Source: Serpula lacrymans var. lacrymans S7.9
Lineage: Eukaryota > Basidiomycota > Agaricomycetes > Boletales > Serpulaceae
DNA: 64,000 nucleotides
Assembly: GCF_000218685.1 (NCBI RefSeq)
Contig: NW_006763296.1
Location: forward strand, 2,004,907 to 2,068,906
Reading direction: 5' to 3'
A program made the translations under genes and the position numbers. A model generated the notes under the pieces. That model was not told the DNA's origin and made no database searches. It saw nothing but the letters and a program-made list of their open reading frames with translations. Below, piece after piece: positions 44,932 through 56,424 of the stretch. How positions within the stretch are numbered: position 1 is the first letter of the stretch; each line of letters opens with the position of its first letter.

Positions 44932-46301
44932 ATGTTCCTTCACCAGCCAACTCACAGCTTGAACAGCTTCTGGAGGATAACCTGGAGGCAGTCACAGTCC
45001 CTAAGTTGCTATAGTGAGCAGTTCCGCTTAAGTCGAGAACCACTAAGAGCTATATTAATGTACATATGATCTGCAGGAAGCTTCTCCTCGTCGATCACGC
45101 CAACGAAACTAGCTTATGATGAACACATACCTTCCGACGGTAACAAGAACGAACGGCCTTTAGTAATATTACATGGCTTTTTGTAAGTCGTTCCTCCAGA
45201 TTCTAGTGGCGGTGTAATTGGTACTCAAGATGGTGCACCGTTGTAGTGGATCGAAGCGCAACTGGTCCTCACTATCCAAAGCATTTATGAAAGATTCAGG
45301 CCGACCAGTATTCTCGCTAGTAAGGCGACTCTCTTTGAACTCGATCGGAACCCATTTAATCGTCAGGGAAGGACCTTCGTAATCATGGATCATCACCACA
45401 TGTGAGGCCTATGACATACACACATATGGCGGCTGATGTGCTGAGTTTCTGTCAATCGCACTCGCTTTCGAACATTACACTCCTTGGGCACTCAATGTAC
45501 GTATCGTCGGGTGCAGTCATTCTGAAGCCCCAGGTACTGACATTTATAAGGGGAGGAAAAGTTGCTATGAGCCTAGCACTCGATCTAGATTTGCCTGATG
45601 ACCTACTAGCCCACCTCATAGTGTCCGATATTGCACCAGTACGAGCTGATCTGTCTGCGGAATCCCGTAGTCACATTGAGGGAATGAAGAAAATTGAAGC
45701 GAGCAATGTTTCGACACGGAAGGCAGCCGGAGATATCCTTGCTGAATACGAAAATGTGTGCCCCATCTCCCAAAGATAATCATTCAAATGTGAACCAGAA
45801 TGCAGGATCCCAATGTTCGAGCATTCCTTCTTACTAACGTCGACAGTCATTCGAAACCACCGCACCTCAAATTCAAGGTTCCACTTGACATACTTGAAGA
45901 GGGTATTCCAGACATTGGATCTTTCCCTTATGCACCGGGTGAAAGAATATGGGAAGGGAGTACACTTTTTGTCAAGGGAAAGAAGAGCGCGCGAGTATTT
46001 TTTCTTCTCACTCCTCCACTCAATGACTTAGTATTTCTCACATCGTTTAGATTCATCAATAAACATAACATTCCAACTATAAAGGAGTTTTTCCCACTCG
46101 CTTTTCTCGATGAGCTAGATACTGGACACTGGGGTAAGCCGCGCTATCGTTCATTCTCCATGGTGCACAAAATTAATTTGAAACTGACAGTACATGCTGA
46201 GATGTAAGTGTCACCATAAACTAAGCTGCTCTAATATGGCTGCTCACCCATCCCAAAGGCCCAACGAATTCAAGAAAATGGTTCTGGATTTTATAAATTG
46301 A
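44932..46301 (+). CDS. Alpha/beta hydrolase, ABHD11 type, probably mitochondrial
   Basis: ATG 44932 starts an Arg/Ser-rich, acid-poor leader (FWRITWRQSQSLSCYS) like a mitochondrial presequence. Spliced exons then give KLAYDEHIPSDG, RPLVILHGF-FGSKRNWSSLSKAF, GRPVFSL-DLRNHGSSPHVRP, MAADVLSFCQ, the nucleophile elbow GHSM-GGKVAMSLAL, SDIAPVRADLS and the C-terminal HNIPTIKEFFPLAFLDELDT, GHW-VHAE-M-PNEFKKMVLDFIN with the catalytic His. A 13-nt exon (TACATGCTGAGAT, about 46190-46202) encodes VHAE. One intron near 45990-46050 is unclear (no GT donor in the needed phase; a GC donor is possible). The homologue ABHD11/Imo32 is a mitochondrial hydrolase linked to 2-oxoglutarate dehydrogenase lipoylation. 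Confidence 0.85.
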
Positions 46302-46440
46302 CCGAACCGTGGAATCAATTCCGTCAGCGAGACTGACGGAAAAGTTACTATAACACCTATATATCATAGATACATGTGGATGTCATCGGTAACTAGTAAA
46401 TCTTTTGAGGTTGCTCGGTCAAGATATCACTTATGACTTC

Positions 46441-47636
46441 TCAAACTGCGATTCCCGGTTTTCCTTGGCCTTCTGCTCCTGCATTTCCTTGGTGATCCTT
46501 CGGAGATTTGGTGGTAGCCTTTACTTCTTTTGCTTGCACGTCATCGTCCTCGACAGCGATTGGAACTGGAGGTGAGTCTTCAGGCCTCACAGAAGCTTGT
46601 GCTGGGTTCAGTTCACGGTAGTTAATACTGAAAAGCACGAACACCATGTCAGAATGGAGATTATTAAGAAGATGGTGATATACGAACACTTTGAGGATTG
46701 TGTAGAATGCGGAACCCAGGAGAGAACCCAGGAAAGGACCCACCCAGTACTGTAAAGCGATGATGGTGAGCTTCCAAGAGAAACACGTACGAGTAACGGT
46801 ACTTACCACCCAATGTTGGGGATATCCGAATCCAGATATTACAGCAGGACCAAAAGAACGTGCGGTGTTCATACCAGCACCTGTGTAGAAGACGGCCCAC
46901 CTAGGGATATGTTATTAGCTTTCCAGGTAAACCAACAGAGTCTGGAACTTACAGGTGACAGGCAAAAAGAGTGAGCCCTATTCCGACCTTTGCGATTTTA
47001 TGAAGAGTTTGTATCAATTCGGCGTCTACGTATATGATATAACGCTTACAGGGGCAAAAGGGGTAGCCGTATGCTTTTCAGCGGCCAGCATGAGCACGGA
47101 AAGCACCAGAGCGGAGGTGATGAACATCTCGATAAAAACGCCTTGAGCTGAGTTGATTCCTGTTTGAAGGAAAGTGCTATAAATCATTAGGCGGTTTAGT
47201 GAGTTGACTGATGAATTGATCAAGGCACAAACTTTGAAGCCAGTGGCCCAGGAGTAAGTGCGAACACTAAAGCAGCAGCCGCAATCCCCCCTAACAATTG
47301 CGCTATACAGAACAAGACGAATCGCACGGGCCCAATAACACCAACAAGGACGAGTGCGAGACTAATATTGGGATTGAATAGACCGCCTGTGACCCGATAG
47401 AATAACCATGCCGACACCAAAAGGCTCAGGCCCATACATGTCGATATGTAAAGGACGTGCTCAATCACCGAACCGCTCGCAAATGCTTCCCCCGTAGCTG
47501 CTTGAATACCGCCTAGACCAAGAACAAGGAAATACGTCGTGCCAATAAACTCCACCGCGGCTGCTTTAGAGTCCATCCTCAAGTCTTTGAAAAGGGATTC
47601 GGATGACCACTTAGACTTTTTCGGTTGCGTCGACAT
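46441..47636 (-). CDS. Aquaporin (MIP family), fungal orthodox type
   Basis: A channel for water or small neutral solutes with six membrane helices. ATG 47636 starts MSTQPKKSKWSSESLFKDLR, then helices (AAAVEFIGTTYFLVLGLGG; VLYISTCMGLSLLVSAWLFY). The first pore loop is GGLFNPNISLALVLVG, followed by VRFVLFCIAQLLGGIAAAAL, FIEMFITSALVLSVLMLAAE, LTLFACHLWAVFYTGAGMNT-ARSFGPAV as second pore loop, and WVGPFLGSLLGSAFYTILK. The hydrophilic tail is acidic then basic and may be regulatory. Pore motifs are NPN and NTA rather than NPA/NPA. Six short introns join in frame. The aromatic/Arg filter Arg after NTA is present (NTARSFG). Confidence 0.9.
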
Positions 47637-48014
47637 ATTACAAACTAGATAACCTAGATGATAAAGACAAAGTGGGAGTGTTAACGGTGTAACGGGTGAG
47701 GTACAGAACTGTTTGTTGTGTATTCTGCTTAAATACCAGGTCCAGTGGCGGACCTGGCCTAAGACTGGGACTACAGACTATCCCTGTAAGAGGTACGAAT
47801 ATGATGTCATGACGATCGTAGAATATTGAGTAGGATCCGGACTAGCCATCGTTAATCGGGTGTATTTGAACAACTGACGACGTCAATTAGAGCACAAGGA
47901 CAGGCTGGCCAGTGGAGTAAGGTAAGGTGCCAAGCCACCTTGGGGAAACCAATTTATTTAAAAATCAAAATGACTTACAATCTGGTGGCATTATTCTCAA
48001 AGGGACTTTCAGAG
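47637..48014. other. Intergenic, aquaporin promoter side
   Basis: 378 bp upstream of the aquaporin ATG and downstream of the ICT1-type gene. No motif called. Confidence 0.4.
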
Positions 48015-48826
48015 TCAGTCACTCCAGCCTTTACTAGACCGCCCTTTCTTCAATTGACTTCGTTTGTCTTTTTGAACCCTCCGCCTTGCATCGTCAGCTT
48101 TCTGTAGATTCCGAACTCGCTCTTTTTGTTGTATTGATGGTGAATTTGTGATTGATGCCGCCGCTGTAGAAATGATTAGATTGTGAAGCTGTCGATATGT
48201 GAATGCACAGCGTTTAATGTGGATTGAATAGATAAAAATTTGTGATACCTTCATAAGACAGTCTTGCAAATTTTGCGGCTGGGAACGAAAAACTGTCGAC
48301 GAAATTAATAAGGACTTGGTGGAAGTAACGTAGTGGGGCTGACATGAAATCAGTCATGATACTGGTTAATATCCGTAAGACTCGTACATTTTTCTTTAAA
48401 GCGTCTATTGCCCATAGGGGTATCCATTCAGCTTCAATGGAGCATCGTACCGTAGCTTTCGTTTCCACTTTATTTACATTCTGAATAGATACAGTGAACC
48501 AAGGCAACTAAATGAGCTTATCTCAGCAAACAGACCTGACCACCCGGACCAGAGCTTCTGGAAAATGATATTTCTACCAACTGCCTAGGAATCGATGCGA
48601 CTTTAAAGGCGTGCAACCATGATGTTGCTTCCTCGTTATCTCGTGGGTTTCGGAGCGCAGCAAATTTTGGAGGTGTCGGTAAGACGGAGGTATGAATATG
48701 TTTGAAGGTCGAAAAACCAAAGAAGACGTGACGTTTCCAATGATTTGGCACGCGACCAGGAGATACAATCCTGTGCCAGCGCACGGAGGTGACTGAGCTT
48801 GAGGTGGGGAACAACAGAAAACTCAT
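48015..48826 (-). CDS. ICT1/MRPL58-type peptidyl-tRNA hydrolase (class I release factor fold)
   Basis: Members release nascent chains from stalled mitochondrial ribosomes using a GGQ loop. ATG 48826 begins a basic, Ser-rich leader suited to mitochondrial import. The release-factor core is SFSRSSGPGGQ-NVNKVETKATVRC (exon join after GGQ), then WIPLWAIDALKKN, HYVTSTKSLLISSTVFRSQP, QNLQDCLMK-LHNLIISTAAAS. The C-terminus is strongly basic (NLQKADDARRRVQKDKRSQL, KKGRSSKG), the rRNA-binding tail typical of ICT1/YaeJ. Four exons, introns GT-AG. Intact. A sister C12orf65-type factor is less likely because of the long insertion pattern and tail. Confidence 0.85.
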
Positions 48827-49200
48827 GGTATTGCGGAAGCCACACCAGGATCCTTGAATTCGTATGACCGAGCACTAAAAACACCAGGTCTTCAGTACTT
48901 CGTAATCAATGCCTTTACTAGACGATGGAATGCCCTTTTGACAGGCCAAATGCGACGCAATGCGGCATAATTCCAAGTCAAAGATATGGCACGTGACGGC
49001 CGCGCTGTAACGTTGTTTTCGACTTGACCTCAACGCAAATTTACAAGAGCAGATGCTAAGCGCATATACAAGCTCTGTGACCGACAACCACTCTCAATAT
49101 GAGCACCGCCATCTACTGGCACCGTAGTAGAATGGTAAGTTCTACATCTACTACTAATACTCAACGTAGTATTACATTCCACAATAGTCTCTACGTTCAC
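48827..49200. other. Intergenic between ICT1-type and HET genes
   Basis: Nothing recognised. It holds the ICT1-type promoter and the HET 3' end. Confidence 0.4.
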
Positions 49201-51374
49201 TCACTGGACCATGTTAACAGAATAATCTCCTGTCAATGCGGAGGTATCCATGACCAGTGCTGTTCCTTTATTCCTGAATTTCGTGGACTCCAATCGCTCA
49301 CAGCCCAGCGTCAATAAAGCTGACCGTAGCCCAAGGTCACCATGATCCGGAAACAATGCATGAGTTTGGCACACCCCAATCTCCAATAATTCCAGGGTCC
49401 TGTCGATCACAAACTCGTCATTTTGGTATTCTTCGTCGCTGATGTTTATCCCAGCTGCATCGAATATGATTGGTTTGATTTCGGTCGGAGGGATAGACGA
49501 GAATGGGATGGATAATAGGTCAGGATCATCGAGTATACTGACGCCATACATTAGCATGAGCCTGGACGTTTTACTACCTAATAATGGTCGCAGGACGCCA
49601 AGGCTTTGTCTGATATTTGCATCAGCTTTCCAAATCCTGAACCTGTTGACTCTACAATGAATCTCTGTTCCGGCGCTCCTGTTGAACTTGCAGTACAGAA
49701 TAGAAGATGTCAGCGACTGTATTCCTACGACGGGCGTGGATCCTGTCACCCTTGGGAGTGCTGAGTCATTATTTCTGGTTTCCCTATTGCATCCCCAGTC
49801 CGTGCCGATGATTTGAGCCAGTATCCTTGGTTCCACAGCTTCGAATATGCACAATCTAGCCTCTTCAAACCCAATTCCATATCGAACACTGAGATTTTCT
49901 ACCCTCAGCGCGCCAATAACTGAATAAATCATGTCTTCTGGCCACGTTGAAACTCGCTCTCCTATCATCACCATCGATAATCTCGCGATTTCCAACGGAT
50001 TCCATGTCTGTTCCCTCCTCAGACTATATAAGGCCTTGTACTGCGTACCACGGCCTAGAACCCTGGTTACTTGACCCCAGTTAGTCCTTTCTCCAATCTC
50101 CACCTTCATATAAGCGGTCAGGGATAGGTTCCCGCCCCAGGACTCGTCTTCCATATGGCATGTGAATGTGACTCCCTTCTCGAGGAGATAGCAGCCAGAT
50201 TGGTATTTGTATCTCTCCAAAACTGGAGATGCGAGCTCGATATCAACGTCATTCGCGTCATAATTTGGTGATCCGTTGACATGCCTCACGTCTCCTGTGG
50301 CGTCTCCTTCAAATAGGTAACAAAACAATACTCTCTTAGATAGTATGTGTTCCTGTACCGTCCAAGCCCTTGTCTCCCAGATTGGGTGATAGACTTCGTC
50401 GCTGAAGACACTCGACGCAAATTCGGCTCCAAGAGGGTATGCGTGGGTTTCAAAGGAGTCACGGTATAGGACCCCCATCTGAGGTACGAAGTACTCTTTT
50501 TCGGACAAATTATCCTGGTCGATGCAGACTATATCCATCCAGAAGAACTTTTTGCCCCTAGTTTGGACAAGAAAGGCAACTGCGGTGAAAAATAGTTGGG
50601 CATGAGTGATGTGCTGATAGTCTTTGTCTTTGGAATTGATACTGGTGCAGATATGGTTTGAGCCGCGGGCAATCCTTTCTTCGTAGGTGCGCCCTCTTTT
50701 GACAGAGGAAAGGATATCTCTCCATTTCTTCATGCTGTCTGACCATGTATGTGATATCACAATGAAGTCAAGGTCATGGAAATCTTCTACCAGTGCCAAT
50801 CTTATAACTCCCGTTTGAATGAAAGCACGGGCATCAGCTAGCCGCCAGCGATGTTTAGGTGGTTTTTTCGTTTCAGAGGTTGGAGCTGGGGGTTGGAATA
50901 GTGGTACCGAGTTGGGTGGTGAAATATCAGGATGATGAATCAAATGAGGCAAGACTTGTGACCTGAGGTGCGTGCTTTCAGTGAGACGTGGAGTGTTAAA
51001 ATATAGATTTGACTTACACAGTCTTATCATTCATCGACCGCGTCGCTGTTTGACCCGGTACTAGCTGCAGAGAAGGTGGCACGTTGTTCGACTGTGGTAC
51101 TATTGGTTTCTTTGATCTTAAGGGAGATGATTCATTGTGTTGTCTCAGTCAGATGTACTGGGGGAAAGCACTTGACTACTCACCCAGACCCATCATCAGT
51201 ACCGATCTGACAAGACCACGCTTGAACCGGAATGTGTCCCTCACGCGACCAAGGCGCATCAACTGGGGGCCACTGAGCAAAAGCCACGCTATTTTCTTCG
51301 CCTTCGGTAGCGCGGTTGACACCCAGTAGCTCAGAGCCCCAAGACCACAGTGCGTTGAACCACGAGTAAGTCAT
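49201..51374 (-). CDS. HET-domain (heterokaryon incompatibility) protein
   Basis: HET domains trigger cell death after non-self fusion in fungi and have a TIR-like fold. Exons 51374-51184, 51116-51018 and 50962-49201 sum to 2,052 nt, 683 aa. After a 100-residue leader with a Pro-rich stretch come the HET motifs: DLDFIVISHTWSDSMKKW, GKKFFWMDIVCIDQDNLSEK, MGVLYRDSFETHAYPLGAEF and WETRAWTVQEHILSKRVLFC. The C-terminal half (RLSMVMIGERVSTWPEDMIY, SVIGALRVENLSVRYGIGFE) matches the usual HET-adjacent region, with no NACHT or repeat domain. Intact. The trigger and partner cannot be read from sequence. Confidence 0.88.
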
Positions 51375-51964
51375 GGGTGTGAAGACTTTGGGTCGTGCTG
51401 TTTCGAAATATCCAGTTTCACGAAATTGTGAGGGAAGGTGTGTATTTAAGAGAACTTGATACAAGGGACCGCCATTGCAATTATACTTGTAGTGCTCACC
51501 TTAGGCTATGACAGAACAAGGAAACGAGAAAGTCTCCTGATGAGCTCTTCCGAAACAGAACCCTATAACAGCATCTGTTCCACGCGGATGCATCGTTAAT
51601 GGCAAAGCCATAAAGATAACGACGACACGAGAACTTGAAATACCGTGACTTGCGCAGAAACGGCAGGTGATAGACGCTTAACAATCGCTCATTGTGTTGA
51701 ACGAGACTAATGAATGAAGCACGCAGTTCTACTTATTCTAGCGTGTCTATTTCAATGTGAGTGATTTGTACTAACTACTTTATTTTGCTAAAGGACCTTT
51801 ATAACGTCAAGTAGGCTCCAGCCCGCCAGACTTTTATTTTATAGCTCGAGGACTCAGCATCCACGGCACAAACTATGCTTGCTACACGATGAGTATAAAA
51901 AAAAAACAGTACAAATGACGAAGTACAACGTTCAACATGGAGTGTGAATGAAATACAACGGTTT
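51375..51964. other. Intergenic, HET promoter side
   Basis: No gene supported. The short frames at 51496-51684 look random. Confidence 0.4.
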
Positions 51965-53437
51965 TCAGCACCACAACGATCCTTCTCTATTTAACCCAAA
52001 AGCCAAGTTGAACTTTTCTGCGTCCTCCGATTTCGAATCAACATTCTGGGGGTCTGAAGTAATCTCGTCCCCTTTGTCCTTTTTCATTACCCACCACCAT
52101 GCTGGAGTAGGCCTTGCGGCGTCTCTTTTTCCTGTACCAGACAACACCTTATCTCCACTTGAACAGATCCTCGTACCAACAGATCCTGCGACCAAGCATG
52201 TAAGATAATTCTTTCCGCCTTCCTTCAATTGAAGCATCACGTCAACTTGTGCATAGCCACTTGGGACTTCATCGCTGTCGAGAAGAGGGTAGGACACTCC
52301 ATCCAGTATCAACACCCCATCTTGCTGATAATAGTTGTAGTATCTGGTCTACTGAGCCTTCTTAGACTAATACTGTTCTTCAATTAAAATGACACGCACC
52401 ATCTTGCTTTCATCGGCCTTCCAACATCCCTTTTCATCGAAAACCATGAATGCGGTTATCCACCCAGACAGCCAAGTTGGGCCACTCCCAAACTTCTCAA
52501 AGTTTGCAACTTTGCTCCAGAAATCATAATTTTCAGGACTGCTAGGATCATCAAATGCCTTGACAAATCTGGATAGTATGGGGTGCAGGAGATGGTACCA
52601 TGCAACTGCTTCAGGTCCAAACTCCTTGATCTTCTCCAACCTATTAAGGAGATACTCCCAGTCACGTTTCTCTCCTTCGAGTGTGACCTGAGGAATCCCA
52701 CATAAAAACATGATGTGGTAAGAGAAGTATTTTTTCACTGTCGCCATCATCATCATTCCACCAATGGCAATGTCTGTGGCAGTGGTGGTTGAAAAGGCCG
52801 GGAGGATCCATTGACGAAGCTCTGGATCAATGATGTTTTTTTGTATCTCCTCCGTCATGGCTCCAACGAATGAGTGAACTACACCTTCCATGTCTACTCC
52901 ACCCTCCTTTGTCTTCAAACATATTGACAGTTCTTTTTCCCCATCATGAAGGCAAAATAATGCCCTCTGCGCTTCCGCGTTGCCATTAACGAGGCAGCTG
53001 AACTGTGTCAGGATAGCAAGCCAAACGTCATCAGGACGAATTATCAGCGCGCGGTGATTATTATAACACTCCAAAACCGTGTGGACAAAGCCGTTCCTCT
53101 GAGGAATGATATCATCCAAGGGGACACAGATCGAGGAATGTAATATCTCTTTGCACTGGGCATGCACATCGGGACACGCCTCACGTAGGAATTGTGAGGA
53201 AGTAATGTATTTAGTCTCGGGAAATGGTATAGCGACATGAGGTGCTGTTGAAAATGTTATCGATGTTGGAGAGAGTGTCTGGGACGAGTCAAACGAGGTA
53301 CGACTTTTTAAAGAGTTTCCAGAAGAATGAGGAAGTGTAGTTAACGTTGGGGAAGCAGGCTTTTGTGGTAGTCGGCGGCGACGTCCACACGGGAAAATAT
53401 CCCAAATAGCTTGGAGGATGTTACTAGCATAGTCCAT
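51965..53437 (-). CDS. DUF4419 domain protein
   Basis: Two exons: 53437 to about 52401, then about 52348 to 51965; the intron starts GTGCGTGTC after SKM and ends CAGTAG before TRYYNYYQQDG. DUF4419 landmarks are NGFVHTVLECYNNHRALIIR, PDDVWLAILTQFSCLVNGNA, DPELRQWILPAFSTTTATD, KKYFSYHIMFLCGIPQVTLE, GEKRDWEYLLNRLEKIKEFG, SGWITAFMVFD and, in exon 2, YPLLDSDEVPSGYAQVDVML. The family is common in fungi and has no assigned function. The N-terminal ~75 residues are Ser/Thr/Pro-rich and probably disordered. Intact. Confidence 0.88.
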
Positions 53438-54152
53438 GTTTCCTGCAAAGTAGTAGTCAAACTTCGATAGACACTGTAGAACCTTCCAGTTTTTAAGGCA
53501 CGATGCACAACCCTTACCTGATGACTTCGAAGCTTCTCATTTCCTTATGGAGAGGATCTACCGCAGCTGTCGTGCACTTGAACTGTTAACACGATGAAAG
53601 CATGTGCATCATGGAAGTGCTAGAAACTGTTGTGATAGACGCTCCAAGACTAGGTTCGCACAGCCAGACGATGAGCGCCCAACGACCACCAATAGACTCG
53701 GAGCCTGAGGCCTGAGGCTCGCCATTTCAAAAATAAGTGAGGCCAACTGTTCCACTGCTGTATTTCATGCATCGTTCATGCAACAGCAAGCCCAAAGCCT
53801 CGAGGACTGAGTACCAGCTTCCGAGGGAACCTTAGTACAATTGTGATCCTCCTTATGCTCCGGATAAAATTGTGAGTCCAGAGCACGATCATAAAGTGAG
53901 TGGGTTATATGGCATTAGGTTTTGCATGTGTAAACTTCTGGTTCGTACGAGGTCCATGCGGGTAGTAATAATGGCAAGTATCCAATAAGATCCACCGGTA
54001 TTCACCAGTAGTACAGCCAGAGCACTTCGTACTTGAGTTGCAAACTTGAGCGGAGTACGAACGAGTCAGCGATTGCAGACGCTTTACATAATCTCCGCGG
54101 CAAACACCATGTAAGGACCGGTCCCGGCTTCATCCTCTCCGCCGAGTCCATT
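53438..54152. other. Intergenic, divergent promoter region
   Basis: 715 bp between the DUF4419 gene (-) and the TMEM53-like gene (+); should hold both promoters. No motif called. Confidence 0.4.
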
Positions 54153-55318
54153 ATGACTACCAAGGGATCAGCAGGAGCTGGCTTCATAACCATAGGCGAT
54201 GGAGTATACCTCAGTGTTCATCAAAGAGCGTCCGTTTCTGCTCCAAATGGAATTACCAATACAACGATCGTGCCAGCCATATCTCCAGAGTGAGTATTTG
54301 TTTTGTTTTCGTGTCGTTATTGCTGAGTTCTACATCTCTTGAACTGCAGCGTGATCATTATCTTTGGTTGGAGTACGTCCTCATCTTTGAGTTCGGTCTA
54401 TCAAGTATCTTGACTAGCACGCTATTACAGTGGGGGCTCAGCTTCGTCATTTGTATAATTATACCCGAGAATACGCCAAATTGTTTCCTAGTGCAACTCG
54501 AATTCTCGTGAGATGTCATCCTTCATTTTTCTGGAGTTCGCAGAAGTCGAAGGTGAGCATTTCTCTTCTCTCTGTTTTCTTTTCCTTACGCGCGTACGCG
54601 AGATAGCACACTCGTTTATTCCCGGTGGTTGAGGCTTTGGAAGCCTTAGGTTGCATACAGTATAACACGCTGACCAAAGAGACGGCCCCTTTACAATATG
54701 ATCAACCACGTATACTGACACATGTGTTTTCAAACGGTTGGTAGCCACTTTCTACATTTTATTCTAATCTGTGACTCATTTGCATAAACAGGTGGCTCGT
54801 TGCAATTGGTGACACTCAACCAAGTCCTCTCAAAGAGAGTGCCTCAAGTTAATGCCATATCATTCACGAGCGTCATTATCTTCGATTCCTGCCCTGCTGT
54901 AGGAACATTCCGCACACTCGGGCTTGCATTTACACTATCTATTCGCAGTCGACTTCTTCGCATCTCTGCACTAACATTCGTGTATACGCTATACATTCTC
55001 ACCCGGCTGCGCTATCTATTATTTGGGACGAAGATTTTGATGGAACAACTTAGAGAGTCGCTGTTTAATCCACAGATACTTCCTTGGACAAATTCGCGTA
55101 CACCGCGACTATACCTCTACTCAAGAAAGGACGAGTTGGTCCCATGGCAACAAGTTCAGAACCATTCCGAAGTGTCGAGGTCGAAGGGCCTGAACGTGCG
55201 TACCGAACTTTTTGAGAACAGTGCGCATGTTGCGCATATGCGGGCCGAGCCTGATAGATACTGGTCTTCGGTCATGAAGATCTGGAATGATGCTTGCGTA
55301 CCTGTGGAGTCTGAGTAG
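54153..55318 (+). CDS. TMEM53/DUF829 family protein
   Basis: An alpha/beta-hydrolase-like family, in animals at the nuclear envelope, of unclear biochemical role. Exons 54153-54289, 54350-54372 (23 nt), 54431-54552, 54607-54736 and 54792-55318 total 939 nt, 312 aa. Motifs: FITIGDGVYLSV, DVIIIFGW-MGAQLRHLYNYT, YAKLFPSATRILVRCHPSFF, PVVEALEALGCIQYN, ILTHVFSNGGSLQLVTLNQ, IIFDSCPAVGTF, PRLYLYSRKDELVPWQQVQ, ENSAHVAHMRAEPDRYWSSV. The tiny exon 2 carries DVIIIFGW. I chose ATG 54153 (MTTKGSAGAGFITIGDG); the frame is open further 5' but has no ATG there. Confidence 0.87.
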
Positions 55319-55716
55319 ATTTATCGGCCTACAAGCCAATTCTAGGATACCTTTATTTAAATTAGGTCTAACGTCAACGAGCTACTTATGTGCTAGGTTA
55401 CAGTGTTGTGACATGATGCTATGGACGTCCAGCTTTCCATATGATACCAGTGGATTTGCCATACACTTCTAGCCCCATCAGAAATAATCCAGTCCGGTTT
55501 TCAACGAGTATCCAAAATCAAGCGATGTTGATAAGCAATCTAGCGATTGTCCGTAGAACATACACTGTGTATAGTGATGAGACGTGGAGCGATAGCAATT
55601 GAAATACGATGTAGTTTATAAGTCCACTGATGATAGTCCGTGCATCAGATAAAGAGACATGAAGAAGGCAAAAGAAAGTCTCGTCAAGTCTCGTGTGGTA
55701 AGAGCAATCAGACCTC
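55319..55716. other. Intergenic between convergent genes
   Basis: 398 bp of 3' flanks of two convergent genes; nothing recognised. Confidence 0.4.
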
Positions 55717-56227
55717 TTATATGAAAACCAGAGTGGCCCCGACTACAACTCCAATGACTCCTACGACTTCAGCATTTCTTTTGAGAGCATTTGCAGCAGC
55801 AATGTATCCATCTGGTGGTCCATAGATACCGCCAGGAGCACTAGCACCTGGGCTCGGGGCACCATTACCACCATCGCCGTTTCCTCCTGGTACAGTGGAT
55901 GCTGCTGTAGGTAAATTACTAGCTGCTACCGAGGTCGTTGAATTCGAGTTTCCAGAGCTGGTTGAATTTCCAGATGATGTGCTGTTTCCTGACGATGAAG
56001 AGGTGGGAGATGGAGAGGAACTGGCGCTTGACCCGGAAGCAGTGGAAGTAGGGGAAGATGTTGAAGACTGAGCATTTTGTCCACTCGTAGACTGTGAAAT
56101 ACGAGATGCATGCCACCTTAGAGATAGATTTCAGCGCTGGGGATGATGAAAGACTTGCCTGGGCAGCTACTAGTAGTGCTGAAAGTAGGGGCAACACCAA
56201 CAAAGTAAAAAGATACAACACCCGCAT
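55717..56227 (-). CDS. Secreted Ser-rich protein, probably GPI-anchored
   Basis: Exon 1 (56227-56159) encodes a signal peptide (MRVLYLFTLLVLPLLSALLV, then AAQ). The intron is GC-AG (donor GCAAGT at 56158). Exon 2 (56091-55717) encodes a Ser/Thr/Gly-rich stretch with repeated SSGNSTSSGNSTSSGNS, a Gly/Pro region (GGNGDGGNGAPSPGASAPGG), and a hydrophobic C-terminal tail after NALKRN (AEVVGVIGVVVGATLVFI) that ends the protein, the layout of a GPI-anchor signal. 147 aa. Likely a small cell-wall or surface mannoprotein-like protein; no catalytic domain. Confidence 0.75.
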
Positions 56228-56424
56228 GGTTTATGTGTCCCTTTACGAATGCTGAGGCTTGTGTAGATACACCAGAGAAATAAAGGTCTTACCGGTTGTG
56301 TTAGAGCTCGTCAACGTCTACAGTGATGGCAGACAACTTCAAGTGTGGGTAGTAAGCGTTGCCGTGAGAAGCCCCGTTGCAGAATGCTTCCGCCACCGTA
56401 CAACCCTTATGCGCTGCGTTACAC

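Noticed and set aside
49442..49660. Forward ORFs within the HET gene
   Set aside because: Shadows of the 683-aa HET protein frame on the other strand.
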